A DNA stretch of 25,700 bases from Massilia sp. UBA2604 (GCA_002339265.1 DDKG01000341.1:1-25700), one strand, 5' to 3'; shown: positions 16,713 to 25,651, numbered from the stretch's first letter. The notes: generated by a model from the sequence alone, not told the origin. Numbers and translations: made by a program.

Positions 16713-17966
16713 CTAGACGATACCCCGCTCGCGCAAGGCCGCGATCTCTTCCTCGCTCCTGCCCAGCACTTCGCGCAACACCTGTTCCGTGTGCTGGCCC
16801 AGCAGGGGCGGGGCCATCCCGCTCGTCGCAGGCGTGGCCGACATCCGGATCGGATTGCGCACCAGCTTCACCTGGCCCGCGCTCGGGTGCGGCAGGTCGA
16901 TCGCCATCGCGCGCGCCTGGACCTGCTCATTCGCGAACACTTCGCCGACGTCGTTGATCGGCCCGCAGGGCACGCCTTTTTCTTCCAGCAGCGCGATCCA
17001 TGCATCGCGCGGCTTCTGCCCGACCATCTCCGCCAGCAGCGGCACCAGCAGGTCGCGGTTCTGCACGCGCAGCGGATTGGTGGCGAAGCGCGGATCGCTG
17101 CCGAGCTCCGGCCGGCCGCCGGCCTCGACGAACTTCTGGTACTGGCCGTCGTTGCCGGTGGCGACGATGATGTGGCCGTCCGCGCAGGCGAAGGTCTGGT
17201 AGGGCACGATATTGGCGTGGGCATTGCCCCAGCGCTTGGGCGGCTTGCCGCTGTTGAGGTAATTGCTGCCGACATTGGCCAGCATCGCCACCTGCGTATC
17301 GAGCAGGGCCATGTCGATGTGCTGGCCTTCGCCCGTGCGGTCGCGGTGGGTGAGGGCGGCCAGCACGGCCACCGTCGCATACATGCCGGTCATGAGGTCG
17401 GTGAGCGCGACGCCGGCCTTTTGCGGACCGCCGCCGGGCAGGTCGTCGCGCTCGCCGGTGACCGACATCAGGCCGCCCATGCCCTGGATCAGGAAATCGT
17501 AGCCGGCGCGGTGGGCGTAGGGGCCGTCCTGGCCGAAGCCGGTGATCGAGCAATAGACCAGCTCGGGCTTGAGCGCCTTGAGCGATTCATAGTCGAGGCC
17601 ATAGCGCTTCAGGTGGCCGACCTTGAAGTTCTCCAGCACCACGTCGCAATGCACCACCAGCTCGCGCAGCAGGGCCTGGCCTTCGGCGCTCGCGATGTCC
17701 ATCGTGAGCGAGCGCTTGCCGCGGTTGGCCGACAGGTAGTAGGCGGCTTCCAGCGTATCCTTGCCTTCTGCATCCTTGGCGTATGGCGGACCCCAGGCGC
17801 GGGTGTCGTCGCCGGCGCCCGGGCGCTCGATCTTGATCACGTCGGCGCCGAGGTCGGCCAGGTTCTGCGAGCACCAGGGGCCGGCCAGCACGCGCGACAG
17901 GTCGAGCACGCGGATGTGGCCGAGGGCTTTCGGCAGGGAAGGGGTAGGTGGGCTGGATTGCGTCAT
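16713..17966 (-). CDS. Class III CoA-transferase (CaiB/BaiF family)
   Basis: A 417-residue cytoplasmic enzyme moving CoA between carboxylic acids through an aspartyl-CoA intermediate. Landmarks are VLDLSRVLAGPWCSQNLADLGADVIKIERPGAGDDTR split over residues 20-56, the NRGKRSLTMD segment (81-90), LENFKVG, and the catalytic Asp at 190 (ALTDLMTGMYA), equal to Asp169 of formyl-CoA transferase. The GVPCGPIN and GQHTEQVL segments at the C-terminus are also typical. The substrate cannot be told; the closest pattern is the succinyl/glutarate or formyl-CoA type, but the usual acyl-CoA dehydrogenase or decarboxylase partner is not adjacent. It appears to be a single-gene unit. Confidence 0.93.
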   Translation of the reverse strand: MTQSSPPTPSLPKALGHIRVLDLSRVLAGPWCSQNLADLGADVIKIERPGAGDDTRAWGPPYAKDAEGKDTLEAAYYLSANRGKRSLTMDIASAEGQALLRELVVHCDVVLENFKVGHLKRYGLDYESLKALKPELVYCSITGFGQDGPYAHRAGYDFLIQGMGGLMSVTGERDDLPGGGPQKAGVALTDLMTGMYATVAVLAALTHRDRTGEGQHIDMALLDTQVAMLANVGSNYLNSGKPPKRWGNAHANIVPYQTFACADGHIIVATGNDGQYQKFVEAGGRPELGSDPRFATNPLRVQNRDLLVPLLAEMVGQKPRDAWIALLEEKGVPCGPINDVGEVFANEQVQARAMAIDLPHPSAGQVKLVRNPIRMSATPATSGMAPPLLGQHTEQVLREVLGRSEEEIAALRERGIV

Positions 17967-18001
17967 GTCTCGATCTTCTTGTGTGCCATCGGGAAGCGCC
18001 G

Positions 18002-18007
18002 ATTATA
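18002..18007 (-). promoter_or_regulatory. Candidate -10 box of the CoA-transferase gene
   Basis: TATAAT on the minus strand, 35 bp before the CoA-transferase ATG. The -35 region is poor. Confidence 0.45.
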
Positions 18008-18049
18008 GCTTTCCACAAGTCGTGCGCTTGCCAGCCCCATCTTGCGTGG

Positions 18050-20368
18050 TCAGGTCCCGGACTGCACCGCGGCGACCGTGTCCGCCTCGGCCTGGCTGTC
18101 TCCCCCCGCAACCTGCTGCCGGCCCTCGGTCTCCTGCTGCAGCGCGCAGCGCTCGGCCTTTCCGGCATTGCGCAGCTCCACATAACGGCGCAGCGCGTCG
18201 TCCAGCGCCGGCAGCAGCGCGCCGCGTTCGCTGTGCAGCGAGGAGTAGACCGGGCGCGCCGCCGTGAAGCCGAACTCGGTCGCCGGTTTCGCTTCCAGGG
18301 TCGACGCATCGACGCCGGCCAGTTCGGCCGCGCTGCGCGCCAAATCGGCCCAGGTCAGCTCGCCCTTGTTGGCCAGGTGCCAGATGCCGGCTTCGCGGTC
18401 GACCGCGAGGTCCAGGCAGGCGTGCACCAGGTCGGGCACGTAGGTCGGCGAGATGGTCAGATCGCTGGCCGCCACGAAGGCGTCGCCGCGCTCCAGCGCG
18501 TCGAGGGCGTGGGTCACGAAGTTGTGCTGGTCCCACGGTCCGAAGAAGGCGCTGGTGCGCACCACCAGTGCGCCCGGATGATTGGCCAGCACCGCGCGTT
18601 CGGCGTCGAGCTTGCTGCGGCCGTAGACGTTGAGCGGGTTGGGCGTGTCCGATTCGACGTAGGGCCGTTCGTTGCGGCCGTCGAACACCAGGTCGCTCGA
18701 GAAGGTGGTCAGGTGGATGTCGTGGCGCGCGCAGGCCGCGGCCAGGATGGCGGCGCCGTGCGTGTTCTCGCGCTGGCAGCGTTCCATGTCGCGCTCGGCG
18801 TCGTCCACCCGCACGTAACCGCAGGTATTGACCACGGCCCACGGCTTGTGTTTTGCCAGCGCGCGCTCGACCGAGTCGGCGTCGGCGATGTCCATGTCCT
18901 GGCGCGACAGCAGGCGATAGGCCAGGTTGCGCTTGTCGCAGATGCGGGCGAAGGCCTGGCCCAGGGTGCCGGTGGCGCCGAGGATCAGGATCGGGGCGGC
19001 GTCGGTGCCCACCAGGCGGTGGCCGTCGGCCGCGATCGAGGTGAGGGCGGCCGGCGTGGCCACCGGCTGCTGGCACAGGAAGCGGCCCGGGCGGCGCCAC
19101 CAGCCCTGGGCGCGCAGCGCCGGGTGCGACAGCGGCGCGCCGCTGGACAGTTCACGCATCATCTTCGCCAGCGCGGTCGGGCGCGGCAGCGGCGAGCGCA
19201 CATCGAGCGGCCCCGGTTCGTAGTAGCCGCGGTCGACCGTGACCAGGCTGTTCCAGTCGAAGGAGCCGAGCAGGGCCCATACCGTGACGGCGCGCACGTC
19301 GACGCCGTTGTCGCGCGACTGCTGGGCCGCTTCCCAGATTTCGAGAAGCCAGCGCATCTGGTCTTCGCGGTTGGCGTCGATATGGGCTTCGGTGATGGCC
19401 AGCGGGATGCCATAGCGTTCCCAGATCTCGGACAGCAGCGGGGCGATGCCCGGCGTCGGCGTGGCCAGCACGCGCGAGGCTTCGATGTCGGCGCAGGGAA
19501 TGCCGTCGGCCATGCCGCGGTGGTGGGCCGGATAGCGTTCGGGGCGGTGGTCCAGCCAGCGCTCGCTGGTGACGTAGTAATTGACGCCGATGAGGTCGGG
19601 CGGGCAGGGATTGTCGCGGAACCACAAGAGGTCTTCAGCGCTGGCGCCGCTTTTGAGCAGGTAGTTCCACAGCTTGTGGCCAGGTTCGACCATGCCGCAC
19701 AGCAGGTCCCAGCCCAGCCAGCGGCGTTCATTGTAGAACTCGGCCACGTGGCTGAGCTCCGGCGTGCTGTAGGTCTTGCCGAGGTCGTCGGTCTGCACCA
19801 GTTTCGCGTCCGGATTGACGGCGCGGATGGCGCGCATCGACAGCACGGTGGCGCGGCACTGGTTGAGCAGGGCCTGGATGAAAGTGCGGTCGTCGCGGCC
19901 GTGCGGATACCAGACGCCGTACAGGCCGGCGAAGCGCGCCGTGGTGCAGATCTCGTTGACCGGGGTGTAGAACTTGAGCCAGGGGTAGCGCGCGGCGACG
20001 GCGCCGGCATAGTCGGCCAGCTCTTGCGCGAAGCCGGGATCGACCAGGCTCGTGTGGCGCGGGCCGCTGCCATGGTGGATCAGCCCGGCGATCGGGGTGA
20101 CGCCAGCCTCGCGCAGGGCGGCCAGGCGCTCGTCGGGCCAGCGCCAGTCGGCGCCCTCGACGCCGTCGGGGGCAGTGCGTTCCCACAGGATGGGGTAGCG
20201 GATGGCGCGGATGCCCAGCGCGGCGAAACGGTCGATATCGCAGGCGCGGGTGGCGTGGCCGTTGCGGTCCAGCTGGCTGAAGTACGTGTCCTGCACGCGA
20301 TTGACCGTGCATTCGAGGCCGCCCCACAGTTCGAGGGGATGTGCTGGGCTGTTCGTGCTCTTGTTCAT
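18050..20368 (-). CDS. Two-domain fusion: GH1-like glycosidase and RmlD-like sugar-nucleotide reductase
   Basis: A 772-residue protein. Residues 10-405 form a glycoside hydrolase family 1-type barrel, with acid/base Glu139 in TPVNEI and nucleophile Glu327 in ITEAH; the family's usual motifs are TxNEP and (I/V)TENG. Residues 455-735 form an NAD(P)-binding domain like dTDP-4-dehydrorhamnose reductase: GATGTLG (464-470), SSDLVFDG (557-564) and the catalytic YGRSK (582-586). The last 35 residues are low complexity. No signal peptide, so it is cytoplasmic. AAGGAA lies 12 bases before the ATG. The role of the fusion is unknown; a link to surface or exopolysaccharide sugars is plausible, but no rml or glycosyltransferase gene is adjacent. 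I recall similar fusions being annotated elsewhere, but cannot check this. Confidence 0.88.
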   Translation of the reverse strand: MNKSTNSPAHPLELWGGLECTVNRVQDTYFSQLDRNGHATRACDIDRFAALGIRAIRYPILWERTAPDGVEGADWRWPDERLAALREAGVTPIAGLIHHGSGPRHTSLVDPGFAQELADYAGAVAARYPWLKFYTPVNEICTTARFAGLYGVWYPHGRDDRTFIQALLNQCRATVLSMRAIRAVNPDAKLVQTDDLGKTYSTPELSHVAEFYNERRWLGWDLLCGMVEPGHKLWNYLLKSGASAEDLLWFRDNPCPPDLIGVNYYVTSERWLDHRPERYPAHHRGMADGIPCADIEASRVLATPTPGIAPLLSEIWERYGIPLAITEAHIDANREDQMRWLLEIWEAAQQSRDNGVDVRAVTVWALLGSFDWNSLVTVDRGYYEPGPLDVRSPLPRPTALAKMMRELSSGAPLSHPALRAQGWWRRPGRFLCQQPVATPAALTSIAADGHRLVGTDAAPILILGATGTLGQAFARICDKRNLAYRLLSRQDMDIADADSVERALAKHKPWAVVNTCGYVRVDDAERDMERCQRENTHGAAILAAACARHDIHLTTFSSDLVFDGRNERPYVESDTPNPLNVYGRSKLDAERAVLANHPGALVVRTSAFFGPWDQHNFVTHALDALERGDAFVAASDLTISPTYVPDLVHACLDLAVDREAGIWHLANKGELTWADLARSAAELAGVDASTLEAKPATEFGFTAARPVYSSLHSERGALLPALDDALRRYVELRNAGKAERCALQQETEGRQQVAGGDSQAEADTVAAVQSGT

Positions 20369-20682
20369 GATTGTTCTTATTCCTTAATTTTATGACAACA
20401 AAGTATCGGCAATGTGGCGCTACCAATGTTCAAACTGAGTTCAAACCGCATGGGGAGAGCCCTGCCTGCCGAGTCATGGAACGGGTAGCGGTTGACAGCG
20501 CGACGCCAACCTGCAACCATGCGGTCCATGATCTTTCCGAAAGCACATCCAATTCTTGCCTGGTGGCGCCGCTCCTAGCGCGCGGCCCCGGAAATGATGT
20601 GCATTTCAGCTAACGCCGCCTCGATTTGGGTGGCGTTCATTCATTGACGCAGGACGATCGAGGCATCTAACAAGGAACCTCG
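20369..20682. other. Divergent intergenic region before trpS
   Basis: No gene is supported in these 314 bp, which are visibly less GC-rich than the surroundings. Contents are a direct repeat GTTCAAAC at 20428-20435 and 20439-20446 (11-bp period), an AACCGC/GCGGTT pair (20444-20449 with 20488-20493), and a TTGACA at 20492-20497 with a poor -10. The hairpin GAAATG-CATTTC lies at 20591-20607 and another, AACGCC-GGCGTT, at 20612-20637. It must carry promoters for both flanking genes. Confidence 0.5.
20428..20446. repeat. Direct repeat of one helical turn, possible operator of the GH1-RmlD gene
   Basis: Two GTTCAAAC copies separated by TGA, so an 11-bp period, about 60 bp upstream of the GH1-RmlD start. 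This spacing puts both on one face of the helix. Confidence 0.35.
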
Positions 20683-21732
<1,050 letters not shown>

Positions 21733-21745
21733 GTTCGGGGAGGGT

Positions 21746-21764
21746 GGTATCGCTGCGCGATACC
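21746..21764 (+). terminator. Hairpin after trpS
   Basis: GGTATCGC-TGC-GCGATACC, a perfect 8-bp stem 14 bp past the trpS stop, with no T-run after it. It may stabilise the 3' end or act with Rho. Confidence 0.4.
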
Positions 21765-21859
21765 TGCGGTAGCGCTAACCGGGCCTCTGTTAACTGCCAG
21801 TAGCAAGGCGCTCGCGACGATGGCAAGCTGCGGGCTTGTCGATTGCCGAGGAGCGTTGC

Positions 21860-22909
21860 ATGAGCAAGGGTTTGCGCCTGACCGAACAATGGATGCAGCG
21901 GGCCTTGTGGCTCGTCGCCTTCGTCTTCGCCGCGTTCCTGATCGGCCTTGGCGGCCTGGTCGTGCAGCAGCTGCGCGACGTCGAAGAGCCGCTGACGGTC
22001 GAGGAGTTCATGAACCCGGCCCAGGTCAGCAAGCTGCGCAGCGAGATGGCCAGCGAGCGCGCACGCATCGACGGCGCGCGCACGCGCCTCGAGCAGGCCA
22101 GCCAGAAGCACGCAGTGGCTCAGTCGAACACGCGCTCGGCGCGCTCGACCTTCGACAACTGGCTAGCGACGCGGCAAGCCACCGCGCGGCCCGAGCAAGA
22201 CCCCGAACTGATCAAGCGTACCCAGGGCCTGGAGGCCCTGGAGCGCGCTGAACGCGCCGCCCTGGCGGCGGTGGAAGGCGAGCAGCAGACGATGCTGGAC
22301 GCCACCCAGGCCTACGAGCGCGCCAATCTGCGCTGGGACGCCCTGCAGGAACCGGCGCAGCAAGCCTTCGCCGACGAAGTCGAGGCGCGCGAGCTGCGCG
22401 TCTTTCTGTACCGCCTGGCGTTGACCCTGCCGCTGCTGCTGGCGGCCGGCTGGCTGTTCAGACACAAGCGCAAGACGCGCGACTGGCCGTTCGCCTGGGG
22501 CTTCATCTTCTTTGCCCTGTTTACCTTCTTCTTCGAGCTGGTGCCCTATCTGCCGAGCTATGGCGGCTATGTCAGGTATATCGTCGGCATCGTCCTCACC
22601 GTGGTCGCGGGCCGCTACGCCATCGCCTGGCTGCAGGCCTACCTGGCGCGCCAGAAAGAGGCCGAGGCGCTGCCCGACGCCGAGCGGAGACAGGGAATGC
22701 GTTACGACCTGGTGCAGGCGCGCCTGGCGAAAAGCGTGTGCCCCGGCTGCGAGCGCGCCGTCGACCTCAAGGATGGCAAGACCGATTTCTGCCCGCACTG
22801 CGGCATCGGCCTGTTCAACCGATGCGGCGCGTGCACGAGCCGCAAGAATGCGTTTGCGCGCTTCTGCTTTGCCTGTGGGACGGCGGCCAATACGACGCTG
22901 GCGGACTAG
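21860..22909 (+). CDS. Membrane protein with coiled coil and C-terminal zinc ribbons
   Basis: A 349-residue inner-membrane protein of unknown function. A helix at about 15-36 is followed by a long coiled coil (about 55-178). Three hydrophobic segments follow (about 181-200, 209-229, 238-258), and then a cytoplasmic tail with two four-Cys zinc sites: C294/C297/C311/C314 (CPGC, CPHC) and C322/C325/C336/C339 (CGAC, CFAC). The second half therefore looks like a double zinc-ribbon. GAGGAG lies 6 bases before ATG 21860; an earlier in-frame start at 21836 has none. It stands alone, with trpS 127 bp upstream. Parts resemble proteins loosely annotated as 'serine endopeptidase', but I see no protease motif. 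Confidence 0.82.
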   Translation: MSKGLRLTEQWMQRALWLVAFVFAAFLIGLGGLVVQQLRDVEEPLTVEEFMNPAQVSKLRSEMASERARIDGARTRLEQASQKHAVAQSNTRSARSTFDNWLATRQATARPEQDPELIKRTQGLEALERAERAALAAVEGEQQTMLDATQAYERANLRWDALQEPAQQAFADEVEARELRVFLYRLALTLPLLLAAGWLFRHKRKTRDWPFAWGFIFFALFTFFFELVPYLPSYGGYVRYIVGIVLTVVAGRYAIAWLQAYLARQKEAEALPDAERRQGMRYDLVQARLAKSVCPGCERAVDLKDGKTDFCPHCGIGLFNRCGACTSRKNAFARFCFACGTAANTTLAD

Positions 22910-22927
22910 CTGCCACCAGCGCCGTCA

Positions 22928-23003
22928 CCCCGGCGCAGGCCGGGGTCCAAGCGAAGCCCCGGCGTAGGCCGGGGCGCAAGCGAAGCCCCGGCGCAGGCCG
23001 GGG
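22928..23003. repeat. Three tandem hairpin repeats, 29-bp period
   Basis: Three units, each a CCCCGGC/GCCGGGG stem with a 4-base loop (GCAG, GTAG, GCAG), begin at 22928, 22957 and 22986. The joining sequence is nearly constant (TCCAAGCGAAG or CGCAAGCGAAG). The array sits between two convergent stops, so it may also help end transcription. It resembles dispersed REP-like elements rather than CRISPR. Confidence 0.8.
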
Positions 23004-23019
23004 TCCAAGCAATCTCCGT

Positions 23020-23496
23020 TCAATCGCGCAGGTCGGCCGGCACCTTGCCGCCATTCGCGGCCAGCTTGTTCATCACCTGGCGGTGCAGCCAGATATTCAT
23101 CTTGGCCGAATCATTGGTGTCGCCGGTGTAGTTCAGCTCGGCGGCCAGTTCCTTGCGCGACGCCAGGCTGCTGTCCAGGCCGAGCAGCTTGAGCAGGTCG
23201 ACGATCGAGGTGCGCCAGTTGAGTTGCTGGCCAGCCGACTTCTGCATATCGTTCAGGATCTGCTCGACGTCGACTTGCTGCATCGGCGCGGCTGCGGCTG
23301 GCGCGGCGGCTGGGGCAGCAGCAGGGGCGGCCGGTGCGCTCGGCGCCGGCGCCGCTTGCGGCTGGGCCGGAGCGGCAGGAGCCGCAGCAGGCGCTGCAGC
23401 CGTCGTCGCAGCAGGCGCTGCAGCCGTCGTCGCAGCAGGCGCCGCGTCTTTCTTACCTGGGAAAATTTTGTGGAAAATATTGCTCAGGATACCCAC
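23020..23496 (-). CDS. Candidate internal start: separate DUF3597 protein inside the longer gene
   Basis: In the same frame, GTG 23496 (Val180 of the long protein) is preceded by AAGGAGG with a 5-base spacer, an ideal ribosome-binding site. It would give a 158-residue product starting MGILSNIFHKIFPGKK, which is how stand-alone DUF3597 proteins begin. The long protein may therefore be a fusion by loss of a stop codon, and both products may be made. The position is seen in the sequence; its use is an inference. Confidence 0.5.
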   Translation of the reverse strand: MGILSNIFHKIFPGKKDAAPAATTAAAPAATTAAAPAAAPAAPAQPQAAPAPSAPAAPAAAPAAAPAAAAPMQQVDVEQILNDMQKSAGQQLNWRTSIVDLLKLLGLDSSLASRKELAAELNYTGDTNDSAKMNIWLHRQVMNKLAANGGKVPADLRD

Positions 23497-24033
23497 GGGA
23501 CCCTCCTTCTCTGGTGATTGTTTGCGGATGTTGTTGGCCATATAGCCGAGTGCGACCGCCAGCGCGGCGCCGCCGGCAGCCTTGATCAAGGTCGGATGCT
23601 CGGCGTAGAAGTCGCTCATGCGATCGACAATGCCGGGATTCTGTTGTTGCGCCTTTTCGGCCAGTTCTTGCACTTGCTCAGGCGAGACCTGGGCCGCCTG
23701 TTCCGGCGTCACCTGAGAGGTGTTTCCGCCGAAGATCTTGCCGAGTGCGCCGCCGGCCACCGACGACAGCAGGCCGCCGCCGGCGCCGCCCAGCAGGTTG
23801 TTGAGCATGCCTGCGCGCTGGTCGGGATTGCTCTGGCCGAACAGCTGGCTGACCATCTGGGGGAAGGGCGGGGTCTGGTCCGAGCGCAGGGCGCTGGCGA
23901 TGCCCTGGGCGATGCTGGCGCGGGGCGCGTTCTGCGCCACCTGGTCGAAGTCGTCGGCCGCCTTGCCATTGTTGGCGACGGCGCCGGCGCCGCCTATGTA
24001 TTGCTGCAATAAGTTTCCTAAATCAAAAGCCAT
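23020..24033 (-). CDS. Two-part protein ending in a DUF3597 domain
   Basis: A 337-residue protein. Residues 1-172 are a Gly/Ala/Gln-rich helical region with a hydrophobic stretch near 152-167 (AAGGAALAVALGYMANN). From 181 the sequence (GILSNIFHKIFPGKK) looks like the start of a stand-alone DUF3597 protein. An Ala/Pro linker of about 60 residues follows. The DUF3597 core comes next (VDVEQIL, LNWRTSIVDLLKLLGLDSS, ELAAELNYTGDTNDS, MNIWLHRQVMNKLAANGGKVP). AGGAG lies 5 bases before ATG 24033; an upstream in-frame ATG at 24162 would add 43 unlikely residues. The function is unknown; DUF3597 proteins are small and soluble, and I know of no assigned role. An internal start inside the gene is reported separately. 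Confidence 0.85.
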   Translation of the reverse strand: MAFDLGNLLQQYIGGAGAVANNGKAADDFDQVAQNAPRASIAQGIASALRSDQTPPFPQMVSQLFGQSNPDQRAGMLNNLLGGAGGGLLSSVAGGALGKIFGGNTSQVTPEQAAQVSPEQVQELAEKAQQQNPGIVDRMSDFYAEHPTLIKAAGGAALAVALGYMANNIRKQSPEKEGPVGILSNIFHKIFPGKKDAAPAATTAAAPAATTAAAPAAAPAAPAQPQAAPAPSAPAAPAAAPAAAPAAAAPMQQVDVEQILNDMQKSAGQQLNWRTSIVDLLKLLGLDSSLASRKELAAELNYTGDTNDSAKMNIWLHRQVMNKLAANGGKVPADLRD

Positions 24034-24191
24034 GTCATCTCCTGCATGATGTGATACCTGTGAATGCCCAGCGTAGGCGTTTGGTATTACCGGCTCTGTT
24101 CGATGACGAACCGAGGGCGCCATTGTCAGGTGATTGGCATTGTTTGTTTGCCGTATGGACATGGACAGCAGGGGGACGGTAAGCTGTCGGC

Positions 24192-24536
24192 ATGCCCTAT
24201 CTGCCGCTCGTCCTCTTCCTTGTCGTCTACCTGTTCGCCAGCCTGGCCTGGGACATGTCCCAGCTGGTTGGCGCCGCCTACCTGACGACGAGTCTCACCT
24301 GTTTCGTCGCCTACGCCATCGACAAGTCGGCCGCGCGCGCGAACAGCTGGCGCACGCCGGAAAGCACTTTGCTGATCCTGGGCCTGGTCGGCGGCTGGCC
24401 CGGCGCCTTGCTGGCCCAACAATGGCTGCGCCACAAGACAAGCAAGCAATCGTTCCAGCGCAAGTTCCAGCTGACGGTGGCTCTGAACCTGGGCGCCTTC
24501 GTCTGGCTGGCCTGGCGCCTCGGCGTGCCGGCCTGA
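24192..24536 (+). CDS. DUF1294 membrane protein
   Basis: A 114-residue protein of the DUF1294 family, typically small membrane proteins. It has hydrophobic segments at about 3-18, 26-43, 59-76 and 94-110. The family hallmarks are AYAIDKSAAR, WRTPESTLLILGLVGGWPGAL and QQWLRHKTSKQSF. There is no cold-shock domain at the N-terminus, unlike some relatives. The SD before ATG 24192 is weak. Only 19 bp separate it from the phosphodiesterase gene, so the two are probably one transcript; a functional link is not evident. Confidence 0.88.
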   Translation: MPYLPLVLFLVVYLFASLAWDMSQLVGAAYLTTSLTCFVAYAIDKSAARANSWRTPESTLLILGLVGGWPGALLAQQWLRHKTSKQSFQRKFQLTVALNLGAFVWLAWRLGVPA

Positions 24537-24555
24537 TTGTCGAAAGGAGGCGCGC

Positions 24556-25308
24556 ATGTGGATTTATCCCCGCATCCTGGCCCACCGCGGCGGCGGCACC
24601 CTCGCGCCCGAAAATACCTACGCCGGCCTGCGTTGCGGGATGCAAGCGGGCTTTCGCGCGATCGAATTCGACGTCATGCTGGCGCGCGACGGCGTTCCGG
24701 TGGTGGTGCACGATCCTGGCCTGGGCCGTACGGTGAAGGGCAGCGGCAGCGTGTTCGAGCACGACGCCAGCGACCTGGCGGCGATGGATGCCGGCGGCTG
24801 GTTCAGTCCGGCCTACATCGGCGAACCGGTGCCGCTGTTCACCGAATTCGCGCGCCTGTGCAAGGAAGAGGGCGTCTGGATGAATATCGAGATCAAGCCG
24901 GCGCCAGGTTTTGAGGCGGAAACCGGCGCGGTGGTGGCGGCGCTCGCCGCCGAGCTGTTCTCCGAAGAGCTTGCCGCCGGCGACCTGGCCCGGACGCCAT
25001 TACTGTCCTCGTTCAGCGACGTGGCGCTGGCCAGCGCGCACCTGACCGCTCCGCGGTTGCCGCGCGCCTGCCTGATCAGTGCGCTGGGCCCGGATTGGGA
25101 AGCGCGGGCGCGGGCGCTGGACGCAATTGCCATTCACACCAACCATCAGCACCTGGGGCCGGAAATGGCGCGCCAAGTGAAGGAAGCCGGCTTCGGCCTG
25201 TTCTGCTATACCGTCAACGATCCCAGCCGCGCGCGCACCTTGCTCGATTGGGGCGTGGATGCCTTCTGCACCGACCGCATCGACCTGATCGGGCCGGACT
25301 TCGCCTGA
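24556..25308 (+). CDS. ugpQ: Glycerophosphodiester phosphodiesterase
   Basis: A 250-residue cytoplasmic enzyme hydrolysing glycerophosphodiesters to glycerol-3-phosphate and an alcohol. The GDPD motifs are complete: HRGGGTLAPENT (catalytic His10, Arg11, Glu19), IEFDV (Glu37, Asp39), VVHDP (His52) and NIEIKP (Glu112, Lys114). The C-terminal VNDPSRARTLLDWGVDAFCTDRIDLI is also diagnostic. The absence of a signal peptide and the length fit UgpQ rather than periplasmic GlpQ. AAGGAGG lies 6-7 bases before the ATG. No ugpBAEC transporter is adjacent. A hairpin follows the stop. Confidence 0.95.
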   Translation: MWIYPRILAHRGGGTLAPENTYAGLRCGMQAGFRAIEFDVMLARDGVPVVVHDPGLGRTVKGSGSVFEHDASDLAAMDAGGWFSPAYIGEPVPLFTEFARLCKEEGVWMNIEIKPAPGFEAETGAVVAALAAELFSEELAAGDLARTPLLSSFSDVALASAHLTAPRLPRACLISALGPDWEARARALDAIAIHTNHQHLGPEMARQVKEAGFGLFCYTVNDPSRARTLLDWGVDAFCTDRIDLIGPDFA

Positions 25309-25324
25309 GCAACTTTCGGCTCAG
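25305..25324 (+). terminator. Probable terminator of ugpQ
   Basis: CTGAGC and GCTCAG pair around an 8-base loop; the stem overlaps the ugpQ stop. CAATATATTT follows, a partial U-tract. Confidence 0.4.
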
Positions 25325-25402
25325 CAATATATTTCTCAGGCGGCCTCAAGAAGGGCGGCGGAAGAGACGTTAAGTACTAACGATCTCTTTGAAGCAGCAA
25401 GC

Positions 25403-25630
25403 ATGGCACCCTCGACCACCATCATCCCGTTGTCCCGGCACGCCGAAGGCGCCCAGGCCGCCGTCAGCCACTGGCTCGACCTCATCAGCAAGTCGGTGCA
25501 GCCGGGTTCGCGCCGGCCCGTCAACGATCCGGACGGAGAGAATCGTGCACGGATCCTGCAGCACGCCGCAATGACGATGCTGGCCCCGGTCGAACCGAAG
25601 ACGCGCTTCGTGTCGCCTCTGCTGCGCTGA
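25403..25630 (+). CDS. Small hypothetical protein
   Basis: A 75-residue soluble protein, MAPSTTIIPL...SPLLR, not recognised. The short helical stretch AVSHWLDLISKSVQ and an Arg/Pro-rich middle are all that can be described. Third codon positions are strongly GC, like known genes here, which supports coding. There is no strong SD before ATG 25403, and antisense open frames also exist, so the gene is likely but not certain. Confidence 0.6.
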   Translation: MAPSTTIIPLSRHAEGAQAAVSHWLDLISKSVQPGSRRPVNDPDGENRARILQHAAMTMLAPVEPKTRFVSPLLR

Positions 25631-25651
25631 ATCCATTGTTGCTGGCAAGTT

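Noticed and set aside
17948..20395. 815-residue open frame opposite the GH1-RmlD fusion
   Set aside because: Antisense shadow; the fusion on the other strand has intact catalytic motifs in both domains.
20371..20613. 80-residue open frame between the fusion gene and trpS
   Set aside because: No ribosome-binding site, mixed third-position bases and no motif.
22928..23003. CRISPR-like array
   Set aside because: Only three units, and the inter-stem sequences are nearly identical rather than unique spacers.
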